DNA of 64,000 nucleotides from Cyanobacteria bacterium CYA (GTDB lineage: Bacteria; Planctomycetota; Phycisphaerae; Phycisphaerales; UBA1924), in NCBI GenBank assembly GCA_008363215.1, contig RHKP01000013.1:29959-93958 (forward strand), written 5' to 3'. Under the pieces are notes generated by a model. It was not told where the DNA came from, did not search any database, and was given only the letters and a program-made list of their open reading frames with translations. Both the position numbers and the translations under genes were made by a program. Positions 18,555-28,783 of the stretch are shown here, piece after piece (within the stretch, counting starts at the first letter, position 1; the number at the start of each line of letters is the position of its first letter).

Positions 18555-19600
18555 CCGGGTGCGACCAGCGCGTCGCAATAGAGTGCCAGCGCCGATTCGA
18601 GCCCGATGATGCCGAAAGGGGCCTCCTCAAAGGGACGCGCCTTCTCGTCGGCGGTGTGGGGCGCGTGGTCGGTGGCGAGGATGGTGATCGTCCCGTCGAC
18701 AATGCCGGCGATCAGCGCGTCGATGTCGGACTGCTCGCGCAGCGGCGGGTTCATCTTCGCGTCGGCGTTGTATGAGTTGCCGTCGGGCCAGGCGCAGGCC
18801 TCGTGCGTGAGTGTGAGGTGGTGGGGGGATGCTTCAGCCGAGACCGGCTGCCCCTCGGCCCGGGCACGCCGCACGATGTCGACCGAATTGCCGGAACTGA
18901 TGTGCTGCACGTGGTAGCGACAGCCGATCGGGCGATTGAGCCGGATGTCGCGCTCGATGATGATTTCTTCGGCCTCGCGCGGCCAGCCGAGCAGCCCCAG
19001 CCGCAGCGCCACGTTGCCGGCGTGCATGGGCGCGCCGCTCGTGAGCGACGGCTCCTGGCAGTGCTGCATGAAGGCCAGACCGGCGTGGTGCGTGTTCTGG
19101 AGCACCTGACGCATCATCCCGGGCGAGGCGACCACGTCGCCGTCGTCGCTGATGCCGACGGCCCCGGCCCGGGCGCACGAGGCGATTTCGGCCATGTGCT
19201 CGCCCTTGCGGCCGGTGGTGGCGGCGGCGACGGGAAACACCCGGCACGAGGCGGCGGCGTGCGACTTGTACAGCACCCACTCCACCAGTTCGGGCGAGTC
19301 GAGCGCGGGCGTGGTGTTGGGCATGCAGCAGACGGTGGTAAAGCCGCCCGCGACGGCCGCCGCCGATCCTGATGCCAGATCCTCCTTGTGCGTCTGCCCC
19401 GGCTCGCGGAGATGGACGTGCGGGTCGATCAGGCCGGGCGTGGCGATGAGTCCCCTGGCGTCGAAGATGCGATCGGCGGGCGAGGCGGAAAGCCCGGGCC
19501 CGATGCCGGCGATGCGGCCTCCGGCGATGGCGATGTCGGCCGTCTCGTCGAGGCCCGAGGCAGGGTCGATGACGCGGGCATTGCGGATGAGCGTGCTCAC
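18275..19600 (-). CDS. pyrC: Dihydroorotase (class I, PyrC-type)
   Basis: This 441-residue amidohydrolase carries out the third step of pyrimidine synthesis, cyclising carbamoyl-aspartate to dihydroorotate. The metal site is marked by [10 protein letters not shown] near residue 59, [26 protein letters not shown] and LATDHAPH. The N-terminal start ([13 protein letters not shown]) is canonical. No other pyr gene is in the window, although pyrB often neighbours pyrC. Allantoinase or D-hydantoinase are less likely because the LREPG and TDHAPH motifs are the dihydroorotase forms. Confidence 0.9.
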   Translation of the reverse strand: MSTLIRNARVIDPASGLDETADIAIAGGRIAGIGPGLSASPADRIFDARGLIATPGLIDPHVHLREPGQTHKEDLASGSAAAVAGGFTTVCCMPNTTPALDSPELVEWVLYKSHAAASCRVFPVAAATTGRKGEHMAEIASCARAGAVGISDDGDVVASPGMMRQVLQNTHHAGLAFMQHCQEPSLTSGAPMHAGNVALRLGLLGWPREAEEIIIERDIRLNRPIGCRYHVQHISSGNSVDIVRRARAEGQPVSAEASPHHLTLTHEACAWPDGNSYNADAKMNPPLREQSDIDALIAGIVDGTITILATDHAPHTADEKARPFEEAPFGIIGLESALALYCDALVAPGHIDWAKLVELLTINPARLCNLDRRNRGDDGLGEIFVGGPADITLINPDHAWTFSEADIASKSRNTPFLGRSFKVRAVATIVAGELKHELVTN

Positions 19601-19756
19601 AGGGGGAGGATAGGTGGTGAGCCAACGTCGATGAAGGTGATCGGACGGGGCGGATGAGAGGTCGTACGCGGAGCGAGGCGTGGCAGGTAAAGCCTCGGTG
19701 GCCTATGCTGGAGCCGGGCCTGAAAGGGCCCGGTCAGGGGCTCAAGGGGCTCAAGA

Positions 19757-19831
19757 CGGGGTGTAGCGCAGCTTGGTTAGCGCGTTTGACTGGGGGTCAA
19801 AAGGTCGGGAGTTCGAATCTCCCCACCCCGA
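19757..19831 (+). tRNA. tRNA-Pro (anticodon GGG)
   Basis: The cloverleaf closes fully. The acceptor is CGGGGTG / CACCCCG with discriminator A, the D-arm lies in TAGCGCAGCTTGGTTAGCGC, the anticodon stem is TTTGA / TCAAA around CTGGGGG (anticodon GGG), and the T-arm contains GTTCGAATC. The CCA end is not encoded. A GC-rich hairpin (ACGCCCGC / GCGGGCGT, 19843-19871) just downstream may terminate transcription. Confidence 0.95.
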
Positions 19832-19842
19832 TTGCGGATTGG

Positions 19843-19871
19843 ACGCCCGCAGGGCAGAGACCGGCGGGCGT
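19843..19871 (+). terminator. Hairpin after tRNA-Pro
   Basis: An 8-bp stem ACGCCCGC / GCGGGCGT with a 13-base loop starts 11 bases beyond the tRNA and is followed by TGTCGTGT rather than a T-run, so termination is plausible but not certain. Confidence 0.45.
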
Positions 19872-20030
19872 TGTCGTGTCCGGAATGGTTTCACGACGGA
19901 GTCGCCTTCCGCATCGGCGAAGAGGTGCTCAACGGACATGGCGGACGGCGACGGGTTGTTCGGCCCCGATCGTCTGAAGGTCGTTGATGCGTCGCCTCGT
20001 GGCGACCGGCGACGCCTTCGACACGGCCGA

Positions 20031-20996
20031 TCAATGCGCCCTCCGCGCCTGAATACCCAGACTCACCACGTATTCGCTCATCTTCGCGCCGGCCGGCAGC
20101 GCCGCTGCGATCTTCCGGTACAGCGGGTCCTGCCAGTGCGTCATTGCCTCGATGTACTGCGGCCTGGCTTCCATCGTCAGATCGATCAACCCTGCTCCGA
20201 GCACCGCCTTTCGCACGTCGTCCACCAGGTCGGCGCCCCCCACACATCCGACCAGCGCCTCCAGATCCTCGCGCACGCTGTGCGGCAGCGGCTGCAGCAG
20301 CGCCAGGTCCGACACGGCCACACGTCCCCCCGGCTTGAGCACGCGCGCAATCTCCCGCCACACCTGCGGCTTGTCGGGCGACAGGTTGATCACACAGTTG
20401 GAGATTACCACGTCAACCGAGGCGTCGGCCACGGGCAGGTGCTCGATCTCACCGAGTCGGAACTCGACATTGTTCAGCCCGCTCTGCGTGCGGTACCCGG
20501 CGATGTTGCTGCGCGCCTTGCTCAGCATTTCGGGCGTCATGTCCACACCGATGACATGCCCCGTCGCGCCCACCTTGGGCCCGGCGATGAAGCAGTCAAA
20601 CCCGCCGCCCGATCCAAGGTCGAGCACGACTTCACCGGGCTTGAGCGACGCGATCGCCGTCGGATTCCCGCACGAGAGCCCCATGTTGGCCCCGTCCGGA
20701 ACAATGGTCAGATCCGTGGCGGCGTAGCCCACTGCCAGCGCGACCTGTTCGGGCGTCAGCGTCGTCGGGCCGCAGCATCCGCCCCCGCCCGTGCTGCCCC
20801 CGCAGCACGCGCCGCCCTCCATGCGCGCCGATGCCGGCCTCACGCCTGACCACTGCCCCGACAGGGCAATTTCGGCATACCTCTCGCGCACCTTGTCGCG
20901 CACCTGATCGACCGCCGTGTTCGGCGACAAAGATGCAACAGCCGTTCCGCCGCAGCGCTTCGGTGCGCAGCACGCCGAGTCCTTGTTCGTACCCAT
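20031..20996 (-). CDS. arsM: Arsenite S-adenosylmethionine methyltransferase ArsM
   Basis: A 321-residue class I methyltransferase that methylates As(III). The N-terminus has the cysteine-rich run GGACCGGSTGGGGCCGP, and conserved cysteines follow in MGLSCGNPTA and VISNCVINLSPDK; these bind arsenic in the ArsM family. The SAM motif is VVLDLGSGGGFDCF. The C-terminal domain contains ALVGCVGGAD. The start at ATG 20996 has AAAGGAG seven bases upstream. Remnants of an arsC-like and an acr3-like gene lie just upstream on the same strand, so arsM is probably the survivor of an arsenic operon. Confidence 0.9.
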   Translation of the reverse strand: MGTNKDSACCAPKRCGGTAVASLSPNTAVDQVRDKVRERYAEIALSGQWSGVRPASARMEGGACCGGSTGGGGCCGPTTLTPEQVALAVGYAATDLTIVPDGANMGLSCGNPTAIASLKPGEVVLDLGSGGGFDCFIAGPKVGATGHVIGVDMTPEMLSKARSNIAGYRTQSGLNNVEFRLGEIEHLPVADASVDVVISNCVINLSPDKPQVWREIARVLKPGGRVAVSDLALLQPLPHSVREDLEALVGCVGGADLVDDVRKAVLGAGLIDLTMEARPQYIEAMTHWQDPLYRKIAAALPAGAKMSEYVVSLGIQARRAH

Positions 20997-21062
20997 CCAC
21001 AAACTCCTTTCGCGTTGCTTCTGACGTGCCGAGAAGCCCCGGCCTGTATACCCGGCGCCGCA

Positions 21063-21246
21063 GCCGCCGCGAAACGCTGACCAGTCCGATCAGCACCGGT
21101 CCGATCACCCGGTTCTGCACCAGCGACAGCGCCGGCACTCTCCAGTCGCCGAACGTCTCCGGCATCTTCTCATACCGCATCTTGGCCGGCGGCAGATACA
21201 TCATCAGCATCGGCCCGATCGCGATCGAGACGTGGGTCGCCCCCAT
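21063..21246 (-). pseudogene. Remnant of an ACR3-type arsenite permease
   Basis: One minus-strand frame encodes HVSIAIGPMLMMYLPPAKMR and then FGDWRVPALSLVQNRVIGPV, matching the first membrane segments of ACR3 arsenite efflux permeases (MMYPPLAK..., ALSLVQNWVIGPVL). About 60 of the usual ~350 residues remain; the frame then drifts into unrelated sequence before arsM. It is too short to make a transporter. Confidence 0.65.
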
Positions 21247-21445
21247 CGACACACAATCCGGCGCCTCGCCCACGCCCGGCACGAACCTTCCGGCCGCCAG
21301 CGGGTTGAGCCCCGTGCCGCCGTGTCGGCGGTGCACGGATCGATCACCCGCCCAGCAGGAGACAGGTCCACCCTTCGGCCATCTGGCTGCGGCATGAGTT
21401 GCCCGAGTGCAGGAACATCACGCGCGGCCGCGCCACGTCGGTCAT
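21247..21445 (-). pseudogene. Remnant of a thioredoxin-type arsenate reductase (arsC)
   Basis: From ATG 21445 the minus strand reads MTDVARPRVMFLHSGNSCRS and QMAEGW, the start of low-molecular-weight-phosphatase-like ArsC, then stops at TGA 21344-21346 after 33 codons. In another frame, GTGLNPLAAG just downstream resembles the next ArsC motif (GLNP). The catalytic Cys of the CX5R loop is replaced by His. The sequence then joins the permease remnant. The remnant is broken and inactive. Confidence 0.6.
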
Positions 21446-21633
21446 GATCGCGCCCATTCGTCGCCGCACCCGTGCGCCCCAGTCGGACGGCATCCCACCG
21501 GGTCGCGTTCGTCGATCGCATTGGCCCAGCGACCGGAAGTGGGCCGTCGACTCGGCGCGCCCTTCGCCAGTGAAAACCCGCGGGACCGGCCGGGTCTGCC
21601 GGTCGCCGTCACGGCGAGGTGGTGAAATGAGGA

Positions 21634-21658
21634 GAGCCGCCCCGATGCGGGACGGCTC
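21634..21658 (-). terminator. Hairpin terminator after the PEP-CTERM-like gene
   Basis: GAGCCG and CGGCTC pair, extended by two G-C pairs after a mismatch, and TCTCCTCATTTC follows on the minus strand. It lies about 30 bp past the gene's stop at 21688. Confidence 0.55.
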
Positions 21659-21687
21659 CCTGAATCACCATGAAGGACGAGTCGGAC

Positions 21688-22248
21688 TCAGCGGCGACGA
21701 CGCAGCATCGCCATGCCGCCGACGCCGAGCAGAGCAACCGCGCTTCCGGGAGTCGGGGTCTGACCGGTGATGACGATCGTGTAACCGCCCGAGCCGCTGC
21801 CCAGGAAGTTGCCGACTGCAACGGCGTACCACCCGGTGCCGCTGGCAGAGAAACTGTACAGCGGGTCACCGAACGGGCCGCCGAAGCCGTCATCGACGTT
21901 GTCGTCACCCGAGCCGGCGAAAGTGGTTCCGGCGGGCGAATCGAAGATGGTCATCATCGGGCTCGAGTCCGTGGGCAGGCTGGCGCCGGCAAAGTGGGCC
22001 GAGGAGACCATGTCCGGGGCAGCGGAGGTACGATTGACAGCGATGGTGATCAAGTCACCAGCGACAGCGTAGAAGTTCCACCACTCCCAGGTTTCCGGAT
22101 TGTCCGAGCCGTTCCCGTCCGTCGGAAGTACCGCCCACCCTGCCCCGACTTCCCCGTCGCTGAGCGTGTCGAGGTAATTGATGGGGTCGGCCGAAGCCAC
22201 GCCGGCCGCCAGAGTCAACGCCAAGCCTGAAACCAATGCGGTCTTCAT
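21688..22248 (-). CDS. Exported protein with PEP-CTERM-like sorting tail
   Basis: The 186-residue protein starts at ATG 22248 behind GAGGAG. It has a signal peptide (MKTALVSGLALTLAAGVASA). The body has Asp/Gly-rich beta sequence (DDNVDDGFGGPFGDPLY) with a likely role at the cell surface. The C-terminus is PTPGSAVALLGVGGMAMLRRRR: a Pro-containing lead, a hydrophobic stretch and a terminal Arg run. This is the planctomycete form of the PEP-CTERM/exosortase sorting signal. No exosortase is in the window. The ligand or function of the body is unknown. The gene diverges from the secreted protein gene at 22511. Confidence 0.72.
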   Translation of the reverse strand: MKTALVSGLALTLAAGVASADPINYLDTLSDGEVGAGWAVLPTDGNGSDNPETWEWWNFYAVAGDLITIAVNRTSAAPDMVSSAHFAGASLPTDSSPMMTIFDSPAGTTFAGSGDDNVDDGFGGPFGDPLYSFSASGTGWYAVAVGNFLGSGSGGYTIVITGQTPTPGSAVALLGVGGMAMLRRRR

Positions 22249-22406
22249 GTCTTGCTCCTCTTCTCTTCTCACCAAGGGGCCAGACGACGGTCTGGCTCCG
22301 ACGTTTTCCAAAGCGGACCGCCGTTCGGTCCCACATTGCGAAGCCAGGAAAATACACCTTGGGAACATTCCCTGTCAAAGGAAATTTCTGATTTCGTCTT
22401 GCTGCA

Positions 22407-22435
22407 TTGTATTTTCGCCTTTTGATTGGTATACT
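22407..22435 (+). promoter_or_regulatory. Candidate sigma-70-type promoter
   Basis: TTGTAT (-35) and TATACT (-10) are separated by 17 bp in a locally AT-rich stretch, about 75 bp upstream of the ATG at 22511. It is the best sigma-70-like promoter I see in the window. Confidence 0.5.
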
Positions 22436-22510
22436 CGGAGACGGATGCGCCATGATCGAGTCAACCCCGAAGCACGATCCTCGCTGCAACTCCCGGGCGG
22501 CAACCGGCGC

Positions 22511-24331
22511 ATGGATCGACAAATGCGGCTGATCCACCTTCTTCCGCTGCTGTTCGGGGTTTTTGTCGTCTCCTATTGCGCGGCGGCCCCCCCGCCCGTG
22601 GAACCGCTCCCCGAGCGGATCGACGCGGTGTTCGGTCGTCCTCTGGTCTTTCCTGTGCGCACGACGGGGCGCAAGCCGATGCCCGAGTTTGAGGTCCGTC
22701 TCGATGACGGACACGTGCTCGTGGCCGAGGTGCAGTGGGTCCGAGTGTCCACTCCGCCATTTGGAGAATGTGGGAACTCGGCCTGGCTCCCCGCGCCAGT
22801 TCAAATGGAAGCCATCCCTGCCGACTCCCCGGCTGCCGGAGTGGGGCAGGGGCTCTGGGTGGCCCGCATCGCGATTCCGCTGACCAGTGCGGGGCAGGGA
22901 TTCTGGATCGGGCAGAACCGTTATGAGGTGAACTGGCTTCCGGACCCGCGGCGTCTGGCATCGTCGGGCGGGGGGCTTGGGCGGGCCTGGAACTCGCCGC
23001 TTCGGGCCGGGCAGAGCGCCAGCCCCCTGCTGTCGACCCTGGTGCAGCCGTTCGCCGACCATCCGGTGCAGAAGTGGCGTTATGACCTGTGCCTGCACGG
23101 GCTGGTGCCGGGGGAGGAGTTTGACGCGCGCGAGCCGGGCGGCCCGGTCGATGATCTTGACGCGCTGCGGGCCGAGGTCGCCGGGCAGGGCGCCTTCTCG
23201 CCTCTGACCGACCAACTCGAAGCGCTGGAGCGGGCTCGCTGGCAGGTTGCCTTGGCGCGGGTGTGGCTGGCCGACCCGAGTTTGTCGTTCCCGGTGCGCG
23301 AAATGCTGGCCGGCGCCGTCGAGACGCCTGGAGGCGTGCTTCCGCTGTGGCGAGCCAGCCAGGCACAACTCGATGATCTGCTGGACGCGATGTTGCGCCC
23401 TCGCGTCAGCGACGAGCAGCGTGTGCTGCACGTGCGTTCGTGGCTCCAGAGTTTCGACCCTGCGGTGGCCTGGGTGGTGGATGACGCCGGCCTGGTTGAT
23501 GCGTTGACGGGCGAGTTTCGTCCCACCATCGGCGTGGTGAACCTGGACGTAGTGCCGGTGCTGGCCTTTGCCCGACCTGCGCAGGTCGGCGGGCCTTCGG
23601 ACTTGTCCCCGCTCAAATCGAGGGAGTTTCGCACGCTGCGCGGGGAGGTTGTGCCCGGCTCGATCGAGGGTGGGATCCAGGCGGGTCCGGGAGTCGAGGT
23701 GCGCGTGGGGCGATGGAACACGTACCTTTCCTCGATCGGTGTGATCATCCCGGTGGCCCCGCCCGGGTTTGCGCTCGGGCCGTTGCGCAGAGAATGGACG
23801 CTTGAATCATGGACCGCCATGGACGAGGGGATGGATGCCGGGCCGAGCGCCGATCGCACGTCGGCGGCGATGTTGACGCGTGCGAGGCTGCCGGCCCGGG
23901 GCTCGCGGGCTGCGGTGGGCCCGCAACTGCGCGGCGTCGATGAAGTCTGGCATCTGTACTTCGAGGCGCGCACTCCCGCGCACGGGCAGGACAAAAGCGG
24001 AGATGACAGCGTGGAGTTCTGGTTCGGACCGTTCGGCGATCCGACTGGAGCGGTGCGGGTGTACGCCGACGGGCGCGTGATCGACCTGCGCACCGGTCGG
24101 AATGTGACCGAACACAGCGTTGAGATCATTCGTCTGGCCGATCGGTGGGTGGTGCGGTTTCCGATTCCGGACGGGGCAATTGAATCGGACGGGGTACTCC
24201 GATTGGCAATCACCAGGCAAGACTCCTGCGGGCAACGCACGTCGTGGCCTCGACGGATGCTTCCGGGCCAGGTTGAGCCCGGCCGCGTGGCGGTGCAGAC
24301 TCAGACGTGGGATGGATTCGGGCGAGAGTGA
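22511..24331 (+). CDS. Large secreted protein with a possible CBM9-like C-terminal domain
   Basis: A 606-residue protein with a signal peptide (MRLIHLLPLLFGVFVVSYCA). The start at 22511 was chosen because it precedes that signal and follows a good promoter; a longer frame reads back into the divergent gene. Residues ~30-400 are unrecognised. The last ~130 residues (VDEVWHLYFEART..., DSVEFWFGPFGDPTG, RVYADGRVIDLRTGRN, VVRFPIPDG) resemble the beta-sandwich of family-9-like carbohydrate-binding or DOMON domains, on pattern only. It is predicted to be periplasmic or extracellular. Confidence 0.6.
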   Translation: MDRQMRLIHLLPLLFGVFVVSYCAAAPPPVEPLPERIDAVFGRPLVFPVRTTGRKPMPEFEVRLDDGHVLVAEVQWVRVSTPPFGECGNSAWLPAPVQMEAIPADSPAAGVGQGLWVARIAIPLTSAGQGFWIGQNRYEVNWLPDPRRLASSGGGLGRAWNSPLRAGQSASPLLSTLVQPFADHPVQKWRYDLCLHGLVPGEEFDAREPGGPVDDLDALRAEVAGQGAFSPLTDQLEALERARWQVALARVWLADPSLSFPVREMLAGAVETPGGVLPLWRASQAQLDDLLDAMLRPRVSDEQRVLHVRSWLQSFDPAVAWVVDDAGLVDALTGEFRPTIGVVNLDVVPVLAFARPAQVGGPSDLSPLKSREFRTLRGEVVPGSIEGGIQAGPGVEVRVGRWNTYLSSIGVIIPVAPPGFALGPLRREWTLESWTAMDEGMDAGPSADRTSAAMLTRARLPARGSRAAVGPQLRGVDEVWHLYFEARTPAHGQDKSGDDSVEFWFGPFGDPTGAVRVYADGRVIDLRTGRNVTEHSVEIIRLADRWVVRFPIPDGAIESDGVLRLAITRQDSCGQRTSWPRRMLPGQVEPGRVAVQTQTWDGFGRE

Positions 24332-24472
24332 GCGGTTCTGAAAATTCCGCACTCGCGCGTGCATGAACGCGCGCGATCTGGCAGACTATCGCAAGTCGTG
24401 GATCTATGAGACCTGCATCCGGGGGTCCGTGGGTCCGTCGGTCCGGGGTCAAGAACAGTTGGAGAAGAAGTC

Positions 24473-25171
24473 ATGCGTCTCAGGAAGATGTGGGTGACGG
24501 CGGGTTGCGGGCTGGCGCTCTGCGCCGCCGCTGCGATGTGGATGTCGCCTTCGACTGGCGCAGCGCGCGCGGGCGCGGCGGTGGTGCCGGCAAGCGTGCA
24601 GGTCGAGGGTCAGCCGGAAGGCCGGCCCGGGCAGCAGGGCGCCGCGATTGCGCCTGAACAGGTCAGGCAGATGCTCGAAGAGCAGGGCAAGCCGGCGGCT
24701 GAGCACCAGAACCTCCAGCCGCTGGCGGGCACCTTCCAGGCCGAGATGCAGTTCCTGATGGAGGAGGGCGGCCAGCCCGAGGTGTCGCACGGCGTGTCGA
24801 AAAACGTGTGGATCATGGGCGACAAGTTTCTCCAGATGAACTTCGAGGGCACCTTGAAGTTCGCCGGGGCCGAGTTTCCGTTCAGGGGGATGGGAATCCT
24901 CGGCTTCGACAAGGTAGCAGGGCAGTACACCATGATGTGGGTCGACTCGCTGTCGACCACCATGCTCACCTCGCAGGGCAGGCCGGGCGAGAGTGCGACG
25001 GAGATCGCGGTCAGCGGCTCCACGGTCTCGCCCATGGGCGCGGTGGAGATGAAGCACGTATTCAAGATTGAGAGCAAGGACAAGCACGTGCTCGAATTCT
25101 GGCAGGGAGCCTCCGGGCAGAAGGAGATGATGAAAGTCGGCTGGATCACCTACACGAGAAAGGCGGACTGA
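24473..25171 (+). CDS. Exported DUF1579 family protein
   Basis: The 232-residue protein has an N-terminal signal-like segment (TAGCGLALCAAAAMWMSP), a Gln/Gly-rich linker and a DUF1579 domain from ~residue 75. Domain features include LQPLAGTFQAEM, GMGILGFDKVAGQYTMMWVD and KHVLEFWQ. The family is a lipocalin-like barrel of unknown ligand. The next gene begins three bases after this stop and encodes a second DUF1579 protein, so the pair probably arose by tandem duplication and is co-transcribed. Confidence 0.72.
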   Translation: MRLRKMWVTAGCGLALCAAAAMWMSPSTGAARAGAAVVPASVQVEGQPEGRPGQQGAAIAPEQVRQMLEEQGKPAAEHQNLQPLAGTFQAEMQFLMEEGGQPEVSHGVSKNVWIMGDKFLQMNFEGTLKFAGAEFPFRGMGILGFDKVAGQYTMMWVDSLSTTMLTSQGRPGESATEIAVSGSTVSPMGAVEMKHVFKIESKDKHVLEFWQGASGQKEMMKVGWITYTRKAD

Positions 25172-25174
25172 GCG

Positions 25175-25729
25175 ATGGGATGCGGACATGACAGTTGCGG
25201 TTGCGGCGGCGGGTCCGGCAGCGGGCACGCGCAGGTCGAAGATCCGATGGCGGCCTTTGTGGAGATGGCGGCGCTGGCGCCGGAGCACAAGCACCTCGAA
25301 GCGTTCATCGGTGAGTGGAATGCCGAGGTGAAGATATGGATGGGCCAGGGCGAGCCGCAGGTGACACGCGGCGTGATGGTCAACACGTTCATCCTCGGCG
25401 GGCGCTTCATCGAGCAGAAGTACCAGGGGCACGGGTACGACTTTCAGGGCAGCGGGCTGTTCGGCTACAACAAGGCCTCCGGCAAGTTTGAAGGACTGTG
25501 GATCGACACCATGTCGACCATGATGCAGACCGACATCGGCACCTATGACCCGGGCAAGAAGACGTTCACCATGCTCAGCAAGGTGAACTGCTCAGAGATG
25601 GGCGAGATGACCAGGACGTCGCTCATCAAGGTGCACGGCCCGGACAAGCACGTGATGGAGATGTACTTTGCTCCGCAGGGCGGAACCGAAGACAAGTGCA
25701 TGGAAATCACCTACACGCGGCGCAAGTGA
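25175..25729 (+). CDS. DUF1579 family protein, Cys/Gly-rich N-terminus
   Basis: A 184-residue second copy of the DUF1579 domain (HLEAFIGEWNAEVKIWMGQG, GSGLFGYNKASGKFEGLWID, KHVMEMYF). It has no hydrophobic signal peptide. Instead it starts MGCGHDSCGCGGGSGSG, a short Cys-rich tail that might bind metal. It may therefore act in the cytoplasm while its upstream neighbour is exported. Spacing to the upstream stop is 3 bp. Confidence 0.72.
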   Translation: MGCGHDSCGCGGGSGSGHAQVEDPMAAFVEMAALAPEHKHLEAFIGEWNAEVKIWMGQGEPQVTRGVMVNTFILGGRFIEQKYQGHGYDFQGSGLFGYNKASGKFEGLWIDTMSTMMQTDIGTYDPGKKTFTMLSKVNCSEMGEMTRTSLIKVHGPDKHVMEMYFAPQGGTEDKCMEITYTRRK

Positions 25730-25748
25730 GCGCCCTGGTGTGACCGCG

Positions 25749-25776
25749 CGAAGGGCCCCCGGCGAGGCCCTTCGTG
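25749..25776 (+). terminator. Rho-independent terminator after the DUF1579 pair
   Basis: The 9-bp stem CGAAGGGCC / GGCCCTTCG with an 8-base loop is followed by TGCTTTGTTG, 19 bp past the stop at 25729. Confidence 0.75.
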
Positions 25777-25945
25777 CTTTGTTGCGCCGAGCCCCTTGAT
25801 GTCACCGGACGGCCATGAGGGAAGGTCGACGCGGTGATGTGACGACTTGCCAGCGCGGGGCATGGAAGTCTGTGTGGCCTGCTTCCCGGTGGGGGGCACG
25901 CCCGATCGAGCCGGGGCGCAGCACGCCGCATGACAAAACGGCAAC

Positions 25946-25973
25946 GAGGCGCGGCCGTTCCTCCGCGCCTCGA
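25946..25973 (-). terminator. Terminator of the histone-like gene
   Basis: A 10-bp perfect stem CGAGGCGCGG / CCGCGCCTCG is followed on the minus strand by TTGCCGTTTTGTC, 24 bp past the stop of the histone-like gene. Confidence 0.7.
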
Positions 25974-25996
25974 AGAACGTGATGCTGCGGCGCGCC

Positions 25997-26392
25997 TCAG
26001 GCGGCCTTGCGGGCGACGCGGCGCGTCGAGGCCGTGCGACCGATTCGTGCGACGACCGGCTTGCGGGCGGTGGTCTTGCGTGCCACGCGCTTCTTGGCCG
26101 TGCTCTTGCGGGCGGCGTTCTTCTTGGCCCAGGTCTTGGTGGCCTTCCTGGGCGTGCTCTTCCTGGCCGCGGGCTTGCGGGCGGTGGACTTGCGTGCCAC
26201 GCGCTTCTTGGCCGTGCTCTTGCGGGCGGCGCGCTTGGCGGTGGTCCTGGCGTTCTTCTTCACGCTCTTGCGGGCTTTGCGGGCCACGCCCTTTTTCGCG
26301 GTGCTCTTGCGGGCCGCGGGTTTGCGGGCGGTGGTCTTCCGACCCGACGTACGGCGGGTGCGGCTGGAGGTCGTTCGGGTACGCGTAGGCAT
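25997..26392 (-). CDS. Histone H1-like Lys/Arg-rich DNA-binding protein
   Basis: A 131-residue, extremely basic, Ala/Lys/Arg/Thr-rich protein (from ATG 26392, MPTRTRTTSSRTRR). It is built from degenerate repeats of the type ARKSTAKKRVARKSTARKPA, with almost no acidic or aromatic residues. This matches the C-terminal-tail type of bacterial histone H1-like proteins, which bind DNA and condense the nucleoid. There is no globular domain. The DNA repeats make the gene prone to length change. It diverges from the DAHP synthase gene. Confidence 0.75.
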   Translation of the reverse strand: MPTRTRTTSSRTRRTSGRKTTARKPAARKSTAKKGVARKARKSVKKNARTTAKRAARKSTAKKRVARKSTARKPAARKSTPRKATKTWAKKNAARKSTAKKRVARKTTARKPVVARIGRTASTRRVARKAA

Positions 26393-26688
26393 TGCTTCAC
26401 ACTCCGGATACGGCGTTGACTCGGTCCTTGCCCCGCTCTTCGCAATCGGGGTGGGGACCATGTACAGGCCGAGCACGTCCGTGTGTCTCGACCGGGTCCG
26501 CCGTCCCACCCATCGTGGGGTCTGTCGCGGACGGAGGGGGCAATCGACCGAACGGGCCCAAAAGATAAATAACTGGGACGAAAAAACACAAAATCCCTCA
26601 TGTCGCATCCGCGCGGGGCCTGAAGCGACCGAAACATCTGGTCCGTAGCGTCCGTTGGCAGCGTCGAGCGCTCGAGAGGAAGTCGGAT
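26393..26688. other. Divergent intergenic region with an AT-rich core
   Basis: This 296-bp region separates the histone-like gene (minus) from the DAHP synthase gene (plus). The interval about 26560-26600 is unusually AT-rich for this genome and probably holds promoters for both genes, but no -35/-10 pair is clear enough to call. Confidence 0.4.
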
Positions 26689-28053
<1,365 letters not shown>

Positions 28054-28165
28054 ACGCGCTTGCTTGATTCAACGGGCCTCGATCGCGAGGGAGGGGTCAT
28101 GCGAGCGCGCGGAAAAAACCGCGTCGTTACGGTCACGAATCGTTGATCGCGTGTGGAAGGCACGC

Positions 28166-28735
28166 TCACCGCGACGAGTTCATCTTCGCCCAGACCTTGC
28201 GATAGCGATCGGCCATGGCTTCAAGCGAACTGGGGATCACCCGAACATTGCCCACTGCGCTCATGAAGTTCACGTCGCCCGCCCAGCGCGGGACGAGGTG
28301 GACGTGCAGGTGCTGCGGCACGCCGGCGCCGGCCGCCCGCCCCTGGTTGATGCCCAAGTTCACACCCTGACACCGCAGCGTCCGCTCCATCAGGTCCATC
28401 GCGGTTTCTGCCAGCGACCAGAGTTGGGCACGCTGGGCCGGTTCGTAGTCGAGCAGACGCGGGCGTCCTTCGCCCAGGGCGGCCATCAGGTGCCCGTTGG
28501 CGTATGGAAAGCGATTGAGCAGAATGAGCCCTGACTCCGTCCGCACCACCACGTGGTTCTGCTCGTCGTCCTCGGGATGCGCGAAGTAGTCAGAGAGGAA
28601 GCATCCCGGCGCGGGCGCGGCCGGCAACGGCGCGAGCGGCGCGGCGTCCTCTTCGTCGAGCGACTCGAGATAGGTCAGTCGCCAGGGCGCCCAGAGCGAT
28701 TCGGGGCCGGTGGGGTCGGGGGCGTTGAGGGTCAT
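28166..28735 (-). CDS. HIT domain protein (histidine-triad nucleotide hydrolase)
   Basis: This 189-residue protein has the HIT motif QHLHVHLVPRWAGD near residue 147, with GVNLGINQGRAAGAGVPQ upstream as in Ap4A phosphorylase/hydrolase-like HIT proteins. The N-terminus contains SLWAPWRLTYL, common in bacterial and actinobacterial HIT proteins of this length. It probably cleaves dinucleoside polyphosphates or nucleoside phosphoramidates. ATG 28735 (MTLNAPDPTG) was chosen because the longer frame contains non-family sequence and the repeat copy at 28.8 kb. Confidence 0.85.
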   Translation of the reverse strand: MTLNAPDPTGPESLWAPWRLTYLESLDEEDAAPLAPLPAAPAPGCFLSDYFAHPEDDEQNHVVVRTESGLILLNRFPYANGHLMAALGEGRPRLLDYEPAQRAQLWSLAETAMDLMERTLRCQGVNLGINQGRAAGAGVPQHLHVHLVPRWAGDVNFMSAVGNVRVIPSSLEAMADRYRKVWAKMNSSR

Positions 28736-28783
28736 GCGGAACGGTAGTCTCTCCCATATTCGTCGGAGCGCCCATGACGCTCC

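Noticed and set aside
24400..24460. GGTCCGT short tandem repeat upstream of the first DUF1579 gene
   Set aside because: Only about three imperfect 7-8-bp units (GGGTCCGTGGGTCCGTCGGTCCG); too short to interpret.
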